This document shows positions 1 through 6,598 of a stretch of 13,364 nucleotides of DNA, piece by piece (position 1 is the stretch's first letter; each line of letters starts with the position of its first letter). A program made the position numbers and the translations under genes. Source of the DNA: Muribaculaceae bacterium (lineage in GTDB: Bacteria; Bacteroidota; Bacteroidia; Bacteroidales; Muribaculaceae); NCBI GenBank assembly GCA_029057255.1, contig JAICZO010000177.1:1-13364 (forward strand), given 5' to 3'. The notes below the pieces were generated by a model, which was given only the letters and a program-made list of their open reading frames with translations, was not told where the DNA came from and did no database searches.

Positions 1-195
1 GTTTTGTCGATTTCCTCAGCCCGGTCTTTGAGGGTCTTGATTTCTTCCCGGCATTCAGCGAGTTCGGTCTCAAGCCTTTTGGTCTTGTTTCCGGTAAATC
101 GGTTGGCGAGATTGCTGAGGGCATCCTTCCGGTTGGCGTTACGTTGGGCTTTCGCTTCGGCTGCTTCCTGCAAAGCGCCCCCCCTTTTTCATCAT
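1..195 (-). pseudogene. Partial coiled-coil reading frame, frameshifted at a G7 tract, running off the left edge
   Basis: Read leftwards, the minus strand is open from about 188 to the window edge and encodes a charged, helix-forming sequence (ALQEAAEAKAQRNANRK, then DALSNLANRFTGNKTK, then a Glu/Lys-rich heptad-like stretch), far more protein-like than the other frames. A TGA at 191-189 closes this frame upstream and no ATG follows it. The tandem ATG at 195-190 lies one base out of frame, with seven Gs (184-178) between. With six Gs the ATG would read straight into the frame as MMKKGGALQEAAEA. So this is either a frameshifted remnant, a slipped-strand on/off switch, a sequencing error, or a gene starting at TTG (173-171). 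I do not recognise the family; similar tails occur in mobilisation and phage proteins, but that is a guess. It begins only about 20 bp past the tRNA terminator and has no promoter of its own that I can see. Confidence 0.4.
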
Positions 196-209
196 TCTTT
201 GGCGGGGTG

Positions 210-251
210 AAAACAGAGAAAGAGCTGAGTCATGTGACTCAGCTCTTTCTC
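210..251 (-). terminator. Intrinsic terminator of the tRNA-Gln transcript
   Basis: Positions 216-232 and 235-251 form a perfect 17-bp inverted repeat with a 2-nt centre (core agctgagtca / tgactcagct). Reading on the minus strand, the stem begins 4 nt after the tRNA discriminator base and is followed by TGTTTTC (215-209), a short T run. Orientation and position fit a terminator for the tRNA; because the stem is symmetrical it may also block transcription from the left. Confidence 0.75.
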
Positions 252-255
252 AGTG

Positions 256-326
256 TTGCCTTGGAAGGATTCGAACCCTCACAGGCGGAACCAGAATCCG
301 ACGTGCTACCATTACACCACAAGGCA
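256..326 (-). tRNA. tRNA-Gln, anticodon CUG
   Basis: On the minus strand the 71 nt fold into a full cloverleaf. The acceptor stem TGCCTTG/CAAGGCA is seven perfect pairs, the D stem is GTGT/GCAC, the anticodon loop is TTCTGGT, and the T arm is GAGGG-TTCGAAT-CCTTC. The anticodon CTG reads CAG. The weak first pair U1-A72 is typical of tRNA-Gln. The discriminator base is A (256), and CCA is not encoded (CACTG follows), so it must be added after transcription. The outermost anticodon-stem pair 27-43 is a T-C mismatch; the other four pairs are sound. The gene stands alone, with its own promoter and terminator. Confidence 0.95.
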
Positions 327-349
327 CTGTGTTTTCCTGTTTTGCGCTG

Positions 350-381
350 CAAAGTTATGGAGTTTTTTTTGATTGTCCAAA
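350..381 (-). promoter_or_regulatory. Consensus Bacteroidetes promoter for tRNA-Gln
   Basis: On the minus strand TTTG (381-378) is followed after 20 nt by TAACTTTG (357-350), a perfect match to the -33/-7 consensus of the Bacteroidetes primary sigma factor. Transcription should begin around 342, leaving a leader of roughly 15 nt before the tRNA. Confidence 0.8.
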
Positions 382-389
382 TTTTTTTG

Positions 390-411
390 AAACTTTTTTT
401 TGAGATTTTTT
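390..411. repeat. 22-bp T-tract direct repeat, copy 1
   Basis: The unit is aaac, eight T, gaga, six T. It recurs at 456-477 with a 66-bp period. The copy sits just upstream of the tRNA promoter when read on the minus strand, where it appears as A tracts. Further T tracts at 363-370 and 382-388 continue the pattern, so the DNA is probably bent here. Confidence 0.7.
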
Positions 412-455
412 GAGACCGATACGGTAACGTGCAATATATCTGAGCGTTCCGCCTC

Positions 456-477
456 AAACTTTTTTTTGAGATTTTTT
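456..477. repeat. 22-bp T-tract direct repeat, copy 2
   Basis: Same unit as 390-411 (aaac, eight T, gaga, then at least six T). The rest of the gene-free stretch from 327 to 679 holds the two promoters and the AT palindrome described separately. From about 480 to 585 I see no gene, RNA or regulatory motif. Confidence 0.65.
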
Positions 478-586
478 TCGGGGTCGGCGGCGCTCGGATG
501 ATGCGCGTGGCCGTGTGCCGCTTTGTTTAGCTCTTAAGTGTCCGCGGGGTGGTTGTCGCGCTGTACTTATGTTTTGCTCGGCTGCA

Positions 587-604
587 ATTTTTATTAATAA
601 AAAT
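587..604. promoter_or_regulatory. 18-bp perfect AT palindrome beside the DUF805 operon promoter
   Basis: The sequence atttttatt/aataaaaat is its own reverse complement over 18 bp and ends one base before the -33 TTTG (606-609). The position suits a regulator binding site, but a palindrome made only of A and T can arise by chance in an AT-rich spacer, and no regulator is encoded nearby. Confidence 0.4.
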
Positions 605-605
605 A

Positions 606-636
606 TTTGAAGATGTCAGAAAAAAGTGTAATTTTG
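606..636 (+). promoter_or_regulatory. Consensus Bacteroidetes promoter for the DUF805-transport operon
   Basis: TTTG (606-609), 19 nt, TAATTTTG (629-636) is a perfect -33/-7 pair. The predicted start near 643 gives a leader of about 37 nt before the ATG at 680, too short for a cobalamin riboswitch. Confidence 0.8.
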
Positions 637-679
637 CTGCACTTTATATGATTTCAGTCCAATTTATTCATACATAATC

Positions 680-1156
680 ATGAATGTAGATTTTATCACG
701 GCAATCAAGATGTATTTTGCCAACTACGCCAATTTCAAAGGCCGCTCGACCCGTGCCGAGTATTGGTGGGCCATGCTTTTCCTGTTCCTCGTCGGCTGCG
801 CCACAAGTTTTGTGAGCCAGACTCTCTGCAGCGTTGTCTCTCTCATTTTTATAGTACCCAGTCTGGCGATACTCACCCGTCGCCTTCATGACATCGGCCG
901 CAGCGGCTGGTGGGTGTTAGCTTTCTACGCCTTCGTGTTCGTAGGCTTTGGTATCCTCCTGGCCACTCTCGGCTCTGCGTTTCTCAATGCCGAGTCCGAT
1001 CCTGTAGCTGCCGCCAACGCTATCACCAATAATATAGGCTATGTGAGCCTGTCATATGTCGTAATGCTTGTCGGCGCCATCTGGATGCTCGTATGGTGTG
1101 TCAAGAAGAGCGGCCCGGACAATCAGTACGGTCCTAACCCCTACGGCGAAGAATAA
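680..1156 (+). CDS. DUF805 family inner-membrane protein
   Basis: This 158-residue protein has the family landmarks in order: FKGRSTRAEYWW at 19-30, TRRLHDIGRSGWW at 66-78, and GPNPYG near the C-terminus. Hydrophobic segments at about 31-50, 51-65, 78-100 and 120-140 suggest four membrane helices. DUF805 proteins (E. coli YhaH type) have no established biochemical role. The ATG follows a typical A/T-rich Bacteroidetes leader and lies 44 nt after the promoter. The stop overlaps the next start by one base (TAATG at 1154-1158), so translation of the transporter lipoprotein is probably coupled to it. That ties DUF805 to uptake here, though whether it takes part or only leads the operon is unknown. 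Confidence 0.9.
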   Translation: MNVDFITAIKMYFANYANFKGRSTRAEYWWAMLFLFLVGCATSFVSQTLCSVVSLIFIVPSLAILTRRLHDIGRSGWWVLAFYAFVFVGFGILLATLGSAFLNAESDPVAAANAITNNIGYVSLSYVVMLVGAIWMLVWCVKKSGPDNQYGPNPYGEE

Positions 1157-2313
1157 TGAGGCGACATTTAGCCGCCATAACCATAGCCTTAGCCTCGGGA
1201 GCATTCCTGCTCCCGGGGCTTTGTTCGTGCTCGGGAGGGGGTGCTGACGGCGGTGAGCACGACGAGTGCGTTATGGCAGACACTCTGACTCACCACGCCC
1301 GCTACCTTACTATCGCCGACCAGGGCAACGGCACGGTGCGGGTCGATATCGCCGACCCGTGGGACAGCACCCGCACTCTTGCCCGTTACGCTCTTGTCGC
1401 GCGCGACTCTGTCGTCCCCGAAGGGCTTGGCGCAGATGTGCGTGTCATCCGCACTCCGGTGAGCCGCGCCGCCGTTTTCTCGGCTGTACATACGGGAGGA
1501 CTGGATGAGCTTGGAGCCATCGGCACTGTTGTCGCCGTAGCCGACGGGCGCTTTTTCCCGCCGGCCGACACGGTGACGGCTCTCATCGCCGAGGGCCGTA
1601 TAAGCGATGTAGGGCCTGCGCAGGCTCCGTCGGCCGAGCTGCTGGCGGCGTCGGGCGCCGAGGTCGTGCTGCGCTCTCCTATCGACAATGCCGGGGCCGG
1701 TGTCATGCCCGGCCGCATGACCGCCGTCGAGTGTATTGACTATATGGAGCCTACGCCCATCGGACGGGCTGAGTGGCTTCTGCTCCTGGGCGAGCTTACT
1801 GGAAATCGCGACAAGGCCCGAACGATATTCGACGGCGTCATCGACAGCTATTCGGACCTTATCTTCAAGGCCTCGGGCGCCGAATCGGCACGTCCCAAGG
1901 TGCTTGTCGAGACCGAATACTCCGGCATCTGGTATCTTCCTGCAGGCGAGAGCTATATGGCCCGCATGATAGCCGATGCCGGCGGAGACTATCCCTGGAG
2001 CGACACGCCGGGCACCGGTTCGCTCGCGCTGAGCCTCGAGAAGGTTGCCGAGCGTGCTATTGACGCCGACGTGTGGCTTACTCGCACCTTCGGCTATACG
2101 GCCGACTCTTCGTCTCTGATAGCTCAGAACAATCGCTACGGCCGTTTCCGCCCCGTATCGCTCGGCAACATATATGGCTGTGACACATCTGTCAAGCCTA
2201 TCTTCAATGACATAGCGTTCCACCCCGAGCGCATACTTGCCGACTATGTGGCCATCTTCCACCCCGAAGTAATGCCCGGCTACAAGCTTCAGTACTTCTC
2301 TAAATCGAAATGA
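1156..2313 (+). CDS. ABC transporter substrate-binding lipoprotein, BtuF/FepB type
   Basis: The 385-residue product starts with a lipoprotein signal (MRRHLAAITIALASG, then LPGLCSCSGGG). Cys25, preceded by L-C-S, is the best lipidation site; Cys23 is the alternative. A Gly/Asp/Glu-rich linker follows. The body resembles the periplasmic-binding-protein family for cobalamin, haem and ferric siderophores: PTPIGRAEWLLLLGEL from residue 199, then the long helix after GNRDKAR, then GIWYLPAGESYMARMIADAGG and a C-terminal FHPERILADYVAIFHPE. It would capture the ligand in the periplasm and deliver it to the permease encoded next. Its stop overlaps the permease start (ATGA at 2310-2313). Ligand specificity cannot be read from the sequence, so I give no symbol. 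Confidence 0.88.
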   Translation: MRRHLAAITIALASGAFLLPGLCSCSGGGADGGEHDECVMADTLTHHARYLTIADQGNGTVRVDIADPWDSTRTLARYALVARDSVVPEGLGADVRVIRTPVSRAAVFSAVHTGGLDELGAIGTVVAVADGRFFPPADTVTALIAEGRISDVGPAQAPSAELLAASGAEVVLRSPIDNAGAGVMPGRMTAVECIDYMEPTPIGRAEWLLLLGELTGNRDKARTIFDGVIDSYSDLIFKASGAESARPKVLVETEYSGIWYLPAGESYMARMIADAGGDYPWSDTPGTGSLALSLEKVAERAIDADVWLTRTFGYTADSSSLIAQNNRYGRFRPVSLGNIYGCDTSVKPIFNDIAFHPERILADYVAIFHPEVMPGYKLQYFSKSK

Positions 2314-3326
2314 AAATCCGCCGCAACATCATCTTCGCGCTGCTTGCCGCGGCCATAGTGCTGCTCATCCCCGTGGGGCTGATGACAGGCGGCGTCAGCA
2401 TCAGCGCATATGACGCCTTGGAGGCACTCACGGCAGGCGGCGACAGCCTGACACACTTCATCGTCGTCGAGAGCCGACTGCCGGCAATTGTCACCGCCCT
2501 GCTCGGCGGTGCAGCGCTGTCGGTGGCAGGTCTGCTGATGCAGACGTGCTTCGACAACCCGCTTGCGGGTCCGTCTATTATGGGTATATCCTCCGGCGCG
2601 AGCGTGGGTGTTGCACTGGTGATGATGATGTTCGGGTCGGCGATGGGCACCTGGGGCAATCTCGCCGTAATCCTCGGAGCTATGGCGGGCGCCTTGTCGG
2701 TGCTCGTGTTGCTGCTCTTCTTCTCGGGTCTGGTGCGCTCGGCCGACGTGCTGCTTATCGTCGGCATACTCATCGGCTATCTTGCCTCGTCGGTCATAAC
2801 GCTGCTCAACTTCTTCGGCGCCGACCGCGCCGTCCACAGCTTCGTCATCTGGGGCATGGGCAGCTTCGACACTGTAGGGCTCGAGCGACTGCCACTCTTT
2901 TCGGCCGCCATACTTGTGCTTCTGTGCCTGTCGATGCTCTATGCCAAGAGTCTCAACGCGCTCTTGTTCGGCAGCCGCTATGCCGAGAGCGTCGGCGTAT
3001 CGGCAACGAAAGTGCGCACCGCCCTGCTCTGTCTTGCCGGCGGACTGACGGCAGTGGTCACAGCATGGTGCGGCCCGATAGGATTCCTCGGCCTTGTGGT
3101 GCCTCATATCGCACGCATGCTTCTGCGCACGTCGAACCACTTCATGCTGCTTCCGGCGACGGCACTCTGCGGCGCCCTCCTCGGCCTGCTGTGCCGCATT
3201 CTGTCGGCCAGTCCTGCGGTAAGCTCGGGCGCGACAGTACCGGTCAACGCCATCACCCCCTTCATCGGCGTCCCGGTGATAATCTATGTGCTTCTGAACC
3301 GCAAGAAACTACTCTACTTCAACTGA
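2310..3326 (+). CDS. FecCD/BtuC family ABC transporter permease
   Basis: The 338-residue, very hydrophobic protein has the usual length and about ten membrane helices of this family. Family signatures include SRLPAIVTALLGGAALSVAG, then GLLMQTCFDNPLAGPSIMGI and SSGASVG in the N-terminal half. The coupling region that touches the ATPase is GPIGFLGLVVPHIAR at 255-269. PFIGVPVIIYVL lies near the C-terminus. It forms the homodimeric channel through the inner membrane. The start overlaps the stop of the binding protein, and the ATPase begins 2 nt after its stop. Confidence 0.93.
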   Translation: MKIRRNIIFALLAAAIVLLIPVGLMTGGVSISAYDALEALTAGGDSLTHFIVVESRLPAIVTALLGGAALSVAGLLMQTCFDNPLAGPSIMGISSGASVGVALVMMMFGSAMGTWGNLAVILGAMAGALSVLVLLLFFSGLVRSADVLLIVGILIGYLASSVITLLNFFGADRAVHSFVIWGMGSFDTVGLERLPLFSAAILVLLCLSMLYAKSLNALLFGSRYAESVGVSATKVRTALLCLAGGLTAVVTAWCGPIGFLGLVVPHIARMLLRTSNHFMLLPATALCGALLGLLCRILSASPAVSSGATVPVNAITPFIGVPVIIYVLLNRKKLLYFN

Positions 3327-3328
3327 CT

Positions 3329-4093
3329 ATGACGCCCGTACTGCATACACGCTCGCTCGCGGCAGGCTATCGTCACCGCACACTGCTTGCCGATGTCGAC
3401 ATAAGCCTCATGCCCGGACAGCTCGCCGTGCTCGCCGGTGCCAACGGCAGCGGCAAGTCGACACTGCTGCGGACACTCACCGGCGCGGCGCGTCCGCTGT
3501 CGGGAACGGTCGAAATCGACGGCCGCGACATACGCCAATACTCGCGGCGCAACCTTGCGCGGCGGCTCGCGGTGGTGCTCACCGAGCGTGGCGGAGGCGG
3601 CGCTCTCACCGTAGAGGAATGTGTGGCCATAGGCCGGCACCCGCATACGGGTTCGTTCGGGCATCTCGGCAGCGAGGACCGCAGTATTGTGGCCAAAGCT
3701 ATCGCCGATGTAGGCATGGCCGGCATGGAGAAGCGCTACACCGGCACCCTCAGTGACGGAGAGCGCCAGAAAGTAATGGTGGCACGCGCCCTCGCTCAGC
3801 AGTCGGGGCTGATAGTGCTTGACGAGCCGACGGCGTTCCTTGACGTGGCCGGGCGCTCCGACATCATGCGTCTGCTGCGCCGCCTTGCCGACGGCGGATG
3901 TACCATCCTGCTGTCGAGCCACGACATAGCAGCATCGTTCGCAGTAGCCGACCGGCTGCTCATAACCGACCCGGCACGACAGCGGCTCTTCTGCGGGACT
4001 GTCAGCGAGGCAGTGCGCGAAGGAGCGCTCGACCGGGCCTTCGCAGGGTCGGGACTGCGCTTCGACCCGGCCAAGGGCGATTACTCTTACTGA
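3329..4093 (+). CDS. ABC transporter ATP-binding protein, BtuD/FecE type
   Basis: I place the start at ATG 3329, 2 nt after the permease stop; the same frame is open much further upstream but only as a shadow of the permease gene. The 254-residue product has Walker A GANGSGKST (37-45), signature LSDGERQ (141-147), Walker B LIVLDEP (161-167) and H-loop His198 in LLSSHD. The LSDGERQ form of the signature is typical of corrinoid/iron-chelate importers. Where the Q-loop glutamine is expected the sequence reads VVLTERGG (82-89), so Thr/Glu stands in its place; I recall similar VLTER versions in Bacteroidetes homologues, so this is probably lineage-specific and not inactivating. It powers the BtuFCD-like importer. 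Its last 7 bp overlap the end of the opposite-strand gene. Confidence 0.93.
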   Translation: MTPVLHTRSLAAGYRHRTLLADVDISLMPGQLAVLAGANGSGKSTLLRTLTGAARPLSGTVEIDGRDIRQYSRRNLARRLAVVLTERGGGGALTVEECVAIGRHPHTGSFGHLGSEDRSIVAKAIADVGMAGMEKRYTGTLSDGERQKVMVARALAQQSGLIVLDEPTAFLDVAGRSDIMRLLRRLADGGCTILLSSHDIAASFAVADRLLITDPARQRLFCGTVSEAVREGALDRAFAGSGLRFDPAKGDYSY

Positions 4094-4605
4094 ACCGTAC
4101 CGTCGGGCATGACGACCAGTCTGTCGCCGACGACACACCCCGAGTAAGGTAAGGACAGAAACAACAGCAACTCAGGCAGAACGCGGCCGAAGACATCGTC
4201 GCCGCACCCTTCGCCGCGGACTACAGCGCGTCTGCGGCCTGACGTCTCCACATCGACACAAGCGGCACCGATACACACCGTCATGTCGGCATGGCCGAAC
4301 ATCCCGAGCGCCTTATCAGCGGCCAGCGGATAGTGCCGTGTCGCCGTAGACTGCGCCATAAGCCGCCCCGCGGCAAGGTCGACGCATGCAAAACCGGTCG
4401 TCACGCCCGCCCTTCCCAAAGCGGCAAGCACCGCCCCGGCAAGAGCCATATCATTCTCGCAACCCGAGACGAATGCCGTGTGCACCGCGAGCGCGAAAGT
4501 CGCCGTGCCCGGTTTGCCACCCGACGGCGTGCGGCGACGCGGGAGCACCGCAGCCTTGCCGCTGCGATGCTCCTCCATCTTTTTTTCGAGATAATTGTCA
4601 GCCAT
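4087..4605 (-). CDS. Reduced SDR-like protein of unknown function
   Basis: The 172-residue protein begins MADNYLEKKMEEHRSGK, a leader I recall from Bacteroidales short-chain dehydrogenases (SDRs) and related oxidoreductases. Residues 41-117 look like the first Rossmann strands (VHTAFVSGC, then a helix, then GFACVDLAAGR, then HADMTVCIGAA). Residues 143-170 resemble the SDR C-terminus (LPELLLFLSLPYSGCVVGDR, then LVVMPDG). The nucleotide-binding TGxxxGxG motif reads SGCENDMALAG, and the stretch that should hold the catalytic Ser-Tyr-Lys is absent: about 170 residues instead of about 250-290. It is unlikely to be an active SDR. It starts by TAATG (4603-4607) overlap with the phosphoesterase stop, so the two are co-translated. 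The reading is inferred from remembered family patterns, without an alignment. Confidence 0.7.
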   Translation of the reverse strand: MADNYLEKKMEEHRSGKAAVLPRRRTPSGGKPGTATFALAVHTAFVSGCENDMALAGAVLAALGRAGVTTGFACVDLAAGRLMAQSTATRHYPLAADKALGMFGHADMTVCIGAACVDVETSGRRRAVVRGEGCGDDVFGRVLPELLLFLSLPYSGCVVGDRLVVMPDGTVQ

Positions 4606-6446
4606 TACTTACGGGCTATACGATAGATTTTACCTTCGATCAGCGAAACGTAGACGTCGCCTGTCGCGGGGTCCACATCTATGCCATTGACTTCGCTCAC
4701 GCCGAGAGGCAGCGACGCCGCCAGACCGCTGCCGTCGGCGCGTGTCATGGTCACGACGCCGCGTCGCGAGCCGGCGTAGACGATACCGTCCTTCTCGACA
4801 ATCACGCAGGGCGCGTGCTCGTATCCGAGGCCGAGGTCGACCGTCCACAGCTCCTTGAAGTCAGGCGAGAGAGCGTCGACAGCGACAAGCTCGCCGTCCA
4901 TCGTCTTGGCGTATATGCGCTTGCCGTCCTCGCTGTGACCGAGGCTCTCGCGGTAGCGGTGCGAGTTATCGCGCCACAGCTGGCGACCCGTCGCGCGGTC
5001 AAGAGCCGTCATATATCGGTCTGGAGCCACCACAAACACCTTGTCGGTAGTTATCACAGGCACGACATTGCCCGGGCCGAGCATATTGGCTGCCTTGCCG
5101 TTGTTCCACACCCAGCGGAGCTTGCCTGTGCGGAGGTCGAGGCATCGCAGATTGGTATCCCAGGCGCCGAAGACAAGGTCGTTGCCGTCGATTGCGGGAG
5201 CCGCCTGGCAGTAGTTGAAAATCGAGTCATAGCTCCATACGGGCTTGCCGTCTGTAGCGCGGCGGCGCTCGATGCGCTTGTATGCGCCCTGTATGTAGCC
5301 CTTGCGGTCGGGAGTGATGGTTCCGTCGGCTACGTAAGGCCCCTCGGCCGACTTGTATTTGGCCTTCATGCGGCCCGTGACAGGGTCCAGGAGCATGATA
5401 CCGTCATACATAGGCACTGCCACGCGACCGTTGCCGAGCACCACCGGACGGCTGAAGAGCGACGCTCCCGTAGGGGTGCTCCACTTCAGTCCGCTGCCGT
5501 CCTTGGCCAGGGCGCGTGCCTGACCGAGCGAGTTGCCGAAGTATACATTATTCTTGTCGAAGCCGAGACGGGTGAAGACCGAAGCGCTGTCAGCCCACAT
5601 CTCTGTGACTTCAAATCCCTCGGGAGCACGCACTTCGGGGCGGGCGGCAAAGACAGCCTTTGTATGCGCCGTGCGAGCCGGACAGGCATACATCGCGCGG
5701 CGCGGGCGGCCGAGCTGCTTCTCGTAGACATGTATCCAGTCGGGCGAAATCTCAAGCTCGGAGTAGCCGTGCGTCTTGTCGACATCAAGTGCGCGCACCA
5801 TGATGCAGGGCAGGTCGGAGCCGCTTGCCTCGCCGCCGGCATTGTATGACCGCCAGCGGTGGTAGTGGCCGTTGACATGCGCTATGACCGGATAGCGCTC
5901 GAGCACTTCCATATACTCGGCGCAGTTGTCGAGGTCGTCAAGCAGCGGATAGTGGTTGAACGACAGCACTCGGCAGCCGGGGGTGACCAGACTGTCGAGG
6001 GTGGCGCGCAGCCAGTGCAGGTCCTCCTGCTTGATGTGTCCGTCGCCCATCTTCATGTACGGACCGCAGTTGATGCCCACCACCACGAGCGAGTCGACGG
6101 TAGTGACGAAGCGGTCGTTGCCCCACAGGTCGACGAAAGTCTTCGTGGCGCTCTGGCTCCAGTTGTTCTCATGATTGCCCGGCAGCACACACAGTGGGCG
6201 TGTTATGCCGTCGAGAATCGACTTGACATTTGTCAGCTCGGCGTCAGAGCCTTCATTGGCGAGGTCGCCGTTGACCACCACAAGGTCGTAGGGAGTGGAG
6301 TTGATTTCTGCCACCGCCTGACGCAGGAGCGCCTCGTTGGCATTGCCCGGGGTGACATGAATGTCGCTCAGCACCGCTATGCGCTGGGCGGGCGCCGACA
6401 GCACGACGGCAGCCGACAGCGAAAGAAAAAGATGACGTAAGGTCAT
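4605..6446 (-). CDS. Secreted metallophosphoesterase fused to a PQQ-like beta-propeller
   Basis: I start at ATG 6446, which gives a clean signal peptide (MTLRHLFLSLSAAVVLSAPA, cleavage before Gln21) and a 613-residue protein; an in-frame ATG at 6479 would add 11 residues before it. The N-terminal half is a calcineurin-like phosphoesterase with all metal-binding blocks: LSDIH (Asp28, His30), NGDL (Asp61), GNHE (Asn91, His92), FNHYP (His165) and GHYH (His194, His196). From about residue 285 come propeller blades of PQQ/YncE type, seen as recurring units such as LDPVTGRMKAKYKS, LDLRTGKLRWVW, LDRATGRQLWRD and GDVYVSLIEGKIYRI. It should act in the periplasm or at the cell surface on a phosphoester not identifiable here. 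The reduced SDR-like gene follows with a 1-base overlap. Confidence 0.9.
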   Translation of the reverse strand: MTLRHLFLSLSAAVVLSAPAQRIAVLSDIHVTPGNANEALLRQAVAEINSTPYDLVVVNGDLANEGSDAELTNVKSILDGITRPLCVLPGNHENNWSQSATKTFVDLWGNDRFVTTVDSLVVVGINCGPYMKMGDGHIKQEDLHWLRATLDSLVTPGCRVLSFNHYPLLDDLDNCAEYMEVLERYPVIAHVNGHYHRWRSYNAGGEASGSDLPCIMVRALDVDKTHGYSELEISPDWIHVYEKQLGRPRRAMYACPARTAHTKAVFAARPEVRAPEGFEVTEMWADSASVFTRLGFDKNNVYFGNSLGQARALAKDGSGLKWSTPTGASLFSRPVVLGNGRVAVPMYDGIMLLDPVTGRMKAKYKSAEGPYVADGTITPDRKGYIQGAYKRIERRRATDGKPVWSYDSIFNYCQAAPAIDGNDLVFGAWDTNLRCLDLRTGKLRWVWNNGKAANMLGPGNVVPVITTDKVFVVAPDRYMTALDRATGRQLWRDNSHRYRESLGHSEDGKRIYAKTMDGELVAVDALSPDFKELWTVDLGLGYEHAPCVIVEKDGIVYAGSRRGVVTMTRADGSGLAASLPLGVSEVNGIDVDPATGDVYVSLIEGKIYRIARK

Positions 6447-6501
6447 AGATATAAGTTGTTTTATTAGTTTCGGAGACATGGCAAAGCAGTCTTTACACTG
6501 A

Positions 6502-6509
6502 CAAAATTA
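6502..6509 (-). promoter_or_regulatory. Possible -7 element for the phosphoesterase gene
   Basis: TAATTTTG on the minus strand (6509-6502) matches TAnnTTTG and would start transcription near 6495, giving a leader of about 50 nt before the ATG at 6446. No TTTG lies at the right distance upstream, so the promoter is weak, activated by a regulator, or not real. Confidence 0.35.
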
Positions 6510-6598
6510 ACAAAAAAACATCAATGCCGCACCACAGCGCCGTGCAAAAAACGGAGCCGCCGGCTGAAAATAAAAATTTTATAAATTATCTAAAACCT

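Noticed and set aside
216..251. Inverted repeat as a transposon end or integrase crossover site
   Set aside because: Its place 4 nt after the tRNA and the T run on the tRNA strand are better explained as a terminator; there is no second copy in the window.
330..680. Cobalamin or other riboswitch before the transport operon
   Set aside because: I found no B12-box-like sequence or extended folding leader; the predicted leader is only about 37 nt.
1189..2262. 357-codon open frame on the minus strand opposite the binding-protein gene
   Set aside because: Low-complexity Arg/Gly/Asp-rich translation without any domain; the plus strand carries a recognisable lipoprotein with coupled neighbours.
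2546..3328. N-terminal extension of the ABC ATPase frame
   Set aside because: The extension lies inside the permease gene in another frame and reads as Arg/His-rich noise; the ATPase fold begins at ATG 3329.
3400..3600. CRISPR-like or other regular repeat arrays anywhere in the window
   Set aside because: The only regular arrays are the LRR codons and the short T-tract repeat; neither has the repeat-spacer form.
4386..5849. 487-codon open frame on the plus strand across the phosphoesterase gene
   Set aside because: Its translation is an antisense product of the propeller coding region, and the opposite strand has all catalytic motifs of the phosphoesterase.
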